From assembly GCA_026398715.1 (NCBI GenBank), contig JAPLSI010000061.1, positions 1 through 21,746 on the forward strand: a stretch of DNA of 21,746 nucleotides, given 5' to 3'. Below are positions 19,905 to 21,746 of this stretch, one piece after another; the first letter of the stretch is position 1; every line of letters begins with the position of its first letter. This stretch comes from Gammaproteobacteria bacterium. GTDB taxonomy: Bacteria > Pseudomonadota > Gammaproteobacteria > Xanthomonadales > Xanthomonadaceae. The notes beneath the pieces are model-generated. The model had not been told where the DNA came from. It did no database searches and saw only the letters and a list, made by a program, of their open reading frames with translations. The translations under genes were made by a program, and so were the position numbers.

Positions 19905-21746
19905 TCATGGCAGCGGCGCCATCTTGAGCTTGGTGCGCTCGATATTGATCAACTGCTTCATGCGAGCGAGTTGGGCCTTGAAATCCGGATCGTCACGCAG
20001 TTCGGCAAAGGCGGGGTCGCGGACGAGCAGTGGGTCGCGATCACCGGTGTCAATGGCCCTGGTCAACGCCTTCAAAGCGGCGGTGCGCTCGCCGGCCAGC
20101 GCCCGATAGCGGGCTTCGGTCATCAGGGAATTGTCAGCGGAATAGCCCTGACCGCGCAGGAAATCGATGCGCTTGCGCCAGTGCGCCAAGGTGGCCGCGA
20201 GGGCTTGTTGCTGGTCCTTTGCACGCTGCGCGGTGGCGATCGACGACAGTGGCCCCATTTCGACGGCACCAAAGTATGCGTCCAGCCGCTTGAGGTCACC
20301 CCAGCGCTCCCGGTACAGCGCCAGCACCTCGTCAAAGCGGCCGGCCCATGACAGCGAGCGGAGCAAGTCGGTGGCAGCGCCGCGATCCTCCGGCGCCGCT
20401 GCGAAGCGCTGGCGGGCGACAGCCAGGGCCTCCTCATTCCGACCCAGCGCGATCAAAGCACGTGACCTTGTAGATCCCTGCAGCGACAGCACCTTCTCGA
20501 AATCGCCAAGGGCGTAGTAGATCCCGGCATTCATCCCCGGCGCCCAGTTCGACTGGAGCGCCAGCACTCGCGCCGCCGGAATTTGCGCCTCGGCCAAATG
20601 GCCTGCGTCCCTCAGGTCAGCTGCCTGTGCCCCGAAACTCTGCGGATTGTCTGGAAATGCGCTCAGCATGCGCGCCGTCACGGCCCGTGCTTCGGTCACC
20701 TTGCCACTATTCCGGAGAGTGGCGTTCAGGGTCAACAGATTGGCCACGTTGAGCGGGTCGATCGCGTCCAGCCGCTGCCGAACCGCCAACTCTTCGCGCA
20801 GGCGTCCGCTACCGCCGAGCATGCCGGCCCGCCAGTGCAGTGCATCCGCCAGATTGGGGTTCAGCGCCAGCGCCCGGGACAGTGCGGCCTCGGCACGAGG
20901 GATGTCCCGTTGACTGCTGAAGAGCAAACCCTGCAACGCATGCGCCTCGGCCAGCTTGGGATCCAGCGCCAGCGCGCGTTCCAGCAAGGGTTGCGCCATC
21001 GCGATTGCTTGTTCGAGCGGTATGTCGCCATAGCCGCCCCCCTCGTTGTTCAGCATATAAAAAGTCTGCGCCTGCGCCGCCAGCGCCGCGGCGTAGTTGG
21101 GGTCCAGCTTGAGCGCCTCATCGAGCAGCCCGCGCGCGGCTTCGAGCCCGCTTCGCGTGCGGCCCTGGATCAGTCGGCGGGCCTGCAGGAACAGATCGTA
21201 GGCCGGCAGCGAGGCGGCCGCCTGGGCCACCGGCGCGGCCTGGCCCGCACCGATCAGGTTGATTTTCAGGGCCTCGGCAATGGCAGCGGCGATCTCGCTC
21301 TGAATCGCAAACACGTTCTCCAGCTTGCGGTCGTAGGTTTGCGACCACAGGTGCGATCCGCCTTCCACCTCGATCAGCTGCGCGGTGATGCGCAAGTCGT
21401 CGCCGGACTTGCGTACGCTGCCTTCCAGCAGATACGCCACGCCCAGGGTGTTGCCGATTGTGCGCAGGTCTTCGTTGCGGCCCTTGAAGGCGAACGAGGA
21501 CGTGCGGCCGATCACTTTCAGGTCGCGGATCTGCGCCAGCAGGTTGAGGATCTCTTCCGACAGGCCGTCGGAGAAGTATTCCTGGTCCTTGGCCTGGCTC
21601 ATGTCCACGAAGGGCAGCACCGCGATGGAGTTGTCGCTGACTGTGGCTTCTGCGCTGGCTAGTGTTTCCGCCTTCACCACCTGCGATGTTGCTGCCACCA
21701 GGGCGGCTTCTCGCTTCGGCGCCAGCACGAATTTGTCGAATACGAA
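19905..21746 (-). CDS. FlgO-like domain / TPR protein, 5' end outside window
   Basis: The reading frame enters from the right edge (FVFDKFVLAPKREA, the end of a membrane anchor plus juxtamembrane basic patch) and gives 613 visible residues. A GTG at 21728 lies inside this conserved stretch and is not the start. The first domain (SIAVLPFVDMSQAKDQEYFSDGLSEEILNLL, LKVIGRTSSFAFKG, VAYLLEGSVRKSGDDLRITAQLIEVEGGSHLWSQTYDR, VFAIQSEIAAAIAEAL) is the FlgO-like/TolB-N-like module common after a membrane helix in CadC-type or adenylate-cyclase-type regulators. About ten TPR-like helical pairs follow. The missing N-terminus is likely a winged helix or other output domain. Trans-membrane signalling is the probable role; the specific signal is unknown. 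Confidence 0.88.
   Translation of the reverse strand, partial: FVFDKFVLAPKREAALVAATSQVVKAETLASAEATVSDNSIAVLPFVDMSQAKDQEYFSDGLSEEILNLLAQIRDLKVIGRTSSFAFKGRNEDLRTIGNTLGVAYLLEGSVRKSGDDLRITAQLIEVEGGSHLWSQTYDRKLENVFAIQSEIAAAIAEALKINLIGAGQAAPVAQAAASLPAYDLFLQARRLIQGRTRSGLEAARGLLDEALKLDPNYAAALAAQAQTFYMLNNEGGGYGDIPLEQAIAMAQPLLERALALDPKLAEAHALQGLLFSSQRDIPRAEAALSRALALNPNLADALHWRAGMLGGSGRLREELAVRQRLDAIDPLNVANLLTLNATLRNSGKVTEARAVTARMLSAFPDNPQSFGAQAADLRDAGHLAEAQIPAARVLALQSNWAPGMNAGIYYALGDFEKVLSLQGSTRSRALIALGRNEEALAVARQRFAAAPEDRGAATDLLRSLSWAGRFDEVLALYRERWGDLKRLDAYFGAVEMGPLSSIATAQRAKDQQQALAATLAHWRKRIDFLRGQGYSADNSLMTEARYRALAGERTAALKALTRAIDTGDRDPLLVRDPAFAELRDDPDFKAQLARMKQLINIERTKLKMAPLP

Noticed and set aside
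20583..21662. 359-codon plus-strand open frame
   Set aside because: Antisense to the FlgO-like/TPR gene, whose domain motifs are unambiguous; the product is His/Gln/Arg-rich as shadows in GC-rich DNA usually are.

Overview
This is a GC-rich gammaproteobacterial chromosome segment, most likely from the order Lysobacterales (Xanthomonadales). The MraZ sequence, the gene order mraZ-rsmH-ftsL-ftsI and a nearby rnpB all point that way. No tRNA, rRNA, CRISPR array, transposase or integrase is visible.

Layout. (1) 1-3307, minus strand: start of the division and cell-wall (dcw) cluster, mraZ-rsmH-ftsL-ftsI, with overlapping ATGA junctions, a strong mraZ promoter and MraZ-type TGGG boxes. ftsI runs off the left edge. 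(2) 3543-13609, minus strand: ten tightly packed genes that look like one operon. Most encode exported proteins of no recognised family: two paralogues with a shared N-terminal domain, two paralogues with duplicated beta-rich domains, a lipoprotein, a small proline-motif protein, a trypsin-like protease fused to a five-bladed tachylectin-2-like propeller, and a split M48-like membrane protein that lacks the zinc-ligand motif. (3) 13759-16194, plus strand: a divergent regulator with an OmpR-type winged helix, a STAND/NB-ARC-like ATPase and a helical (TPR-like) C-terminus. (4) 16199-16558, minus strand: a small exported protein that shares a C-terminal module with two operon proteins. (5) 16655-17018, minus strand: rnpB. 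(6) soxR and a divergent MFS exporter gene around a near-perfect SoxR operator. (7) A ChaN-like haem-binding protein gene and a 5'-truncated gene for a FlgO-like/TPR protein that leaves the right edge.

The main point of interest is region 2-4. It lies between mraZ and rnpB, which are direct neighbours in Pseudomonas and, as I recall, in Xanthomonas, so about 13 kb of accessory DNA seems to separate two ancestral neighbours. Two features tie it together as one system. First, three tandem 11-bp-spaced repeats (CCTTA/TCTAA type) lie in the same orientation, 55 and 57 nt upstream of the start codons of the first operon gene and of the small 16199-16558 gene. These are the two transcription units flanking the winged-helix regulator, so that regulator is the obvious candidate to bind both. 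Second, five operon proteins carry a C-x20-C module with core SARARNSPAAPGLE, and three proteins carry a 'GFD' C-terminal module. I read this as a regulated envelope or secreted multi-protein system of unknown function; the function itself is not deducible from sequence alone.
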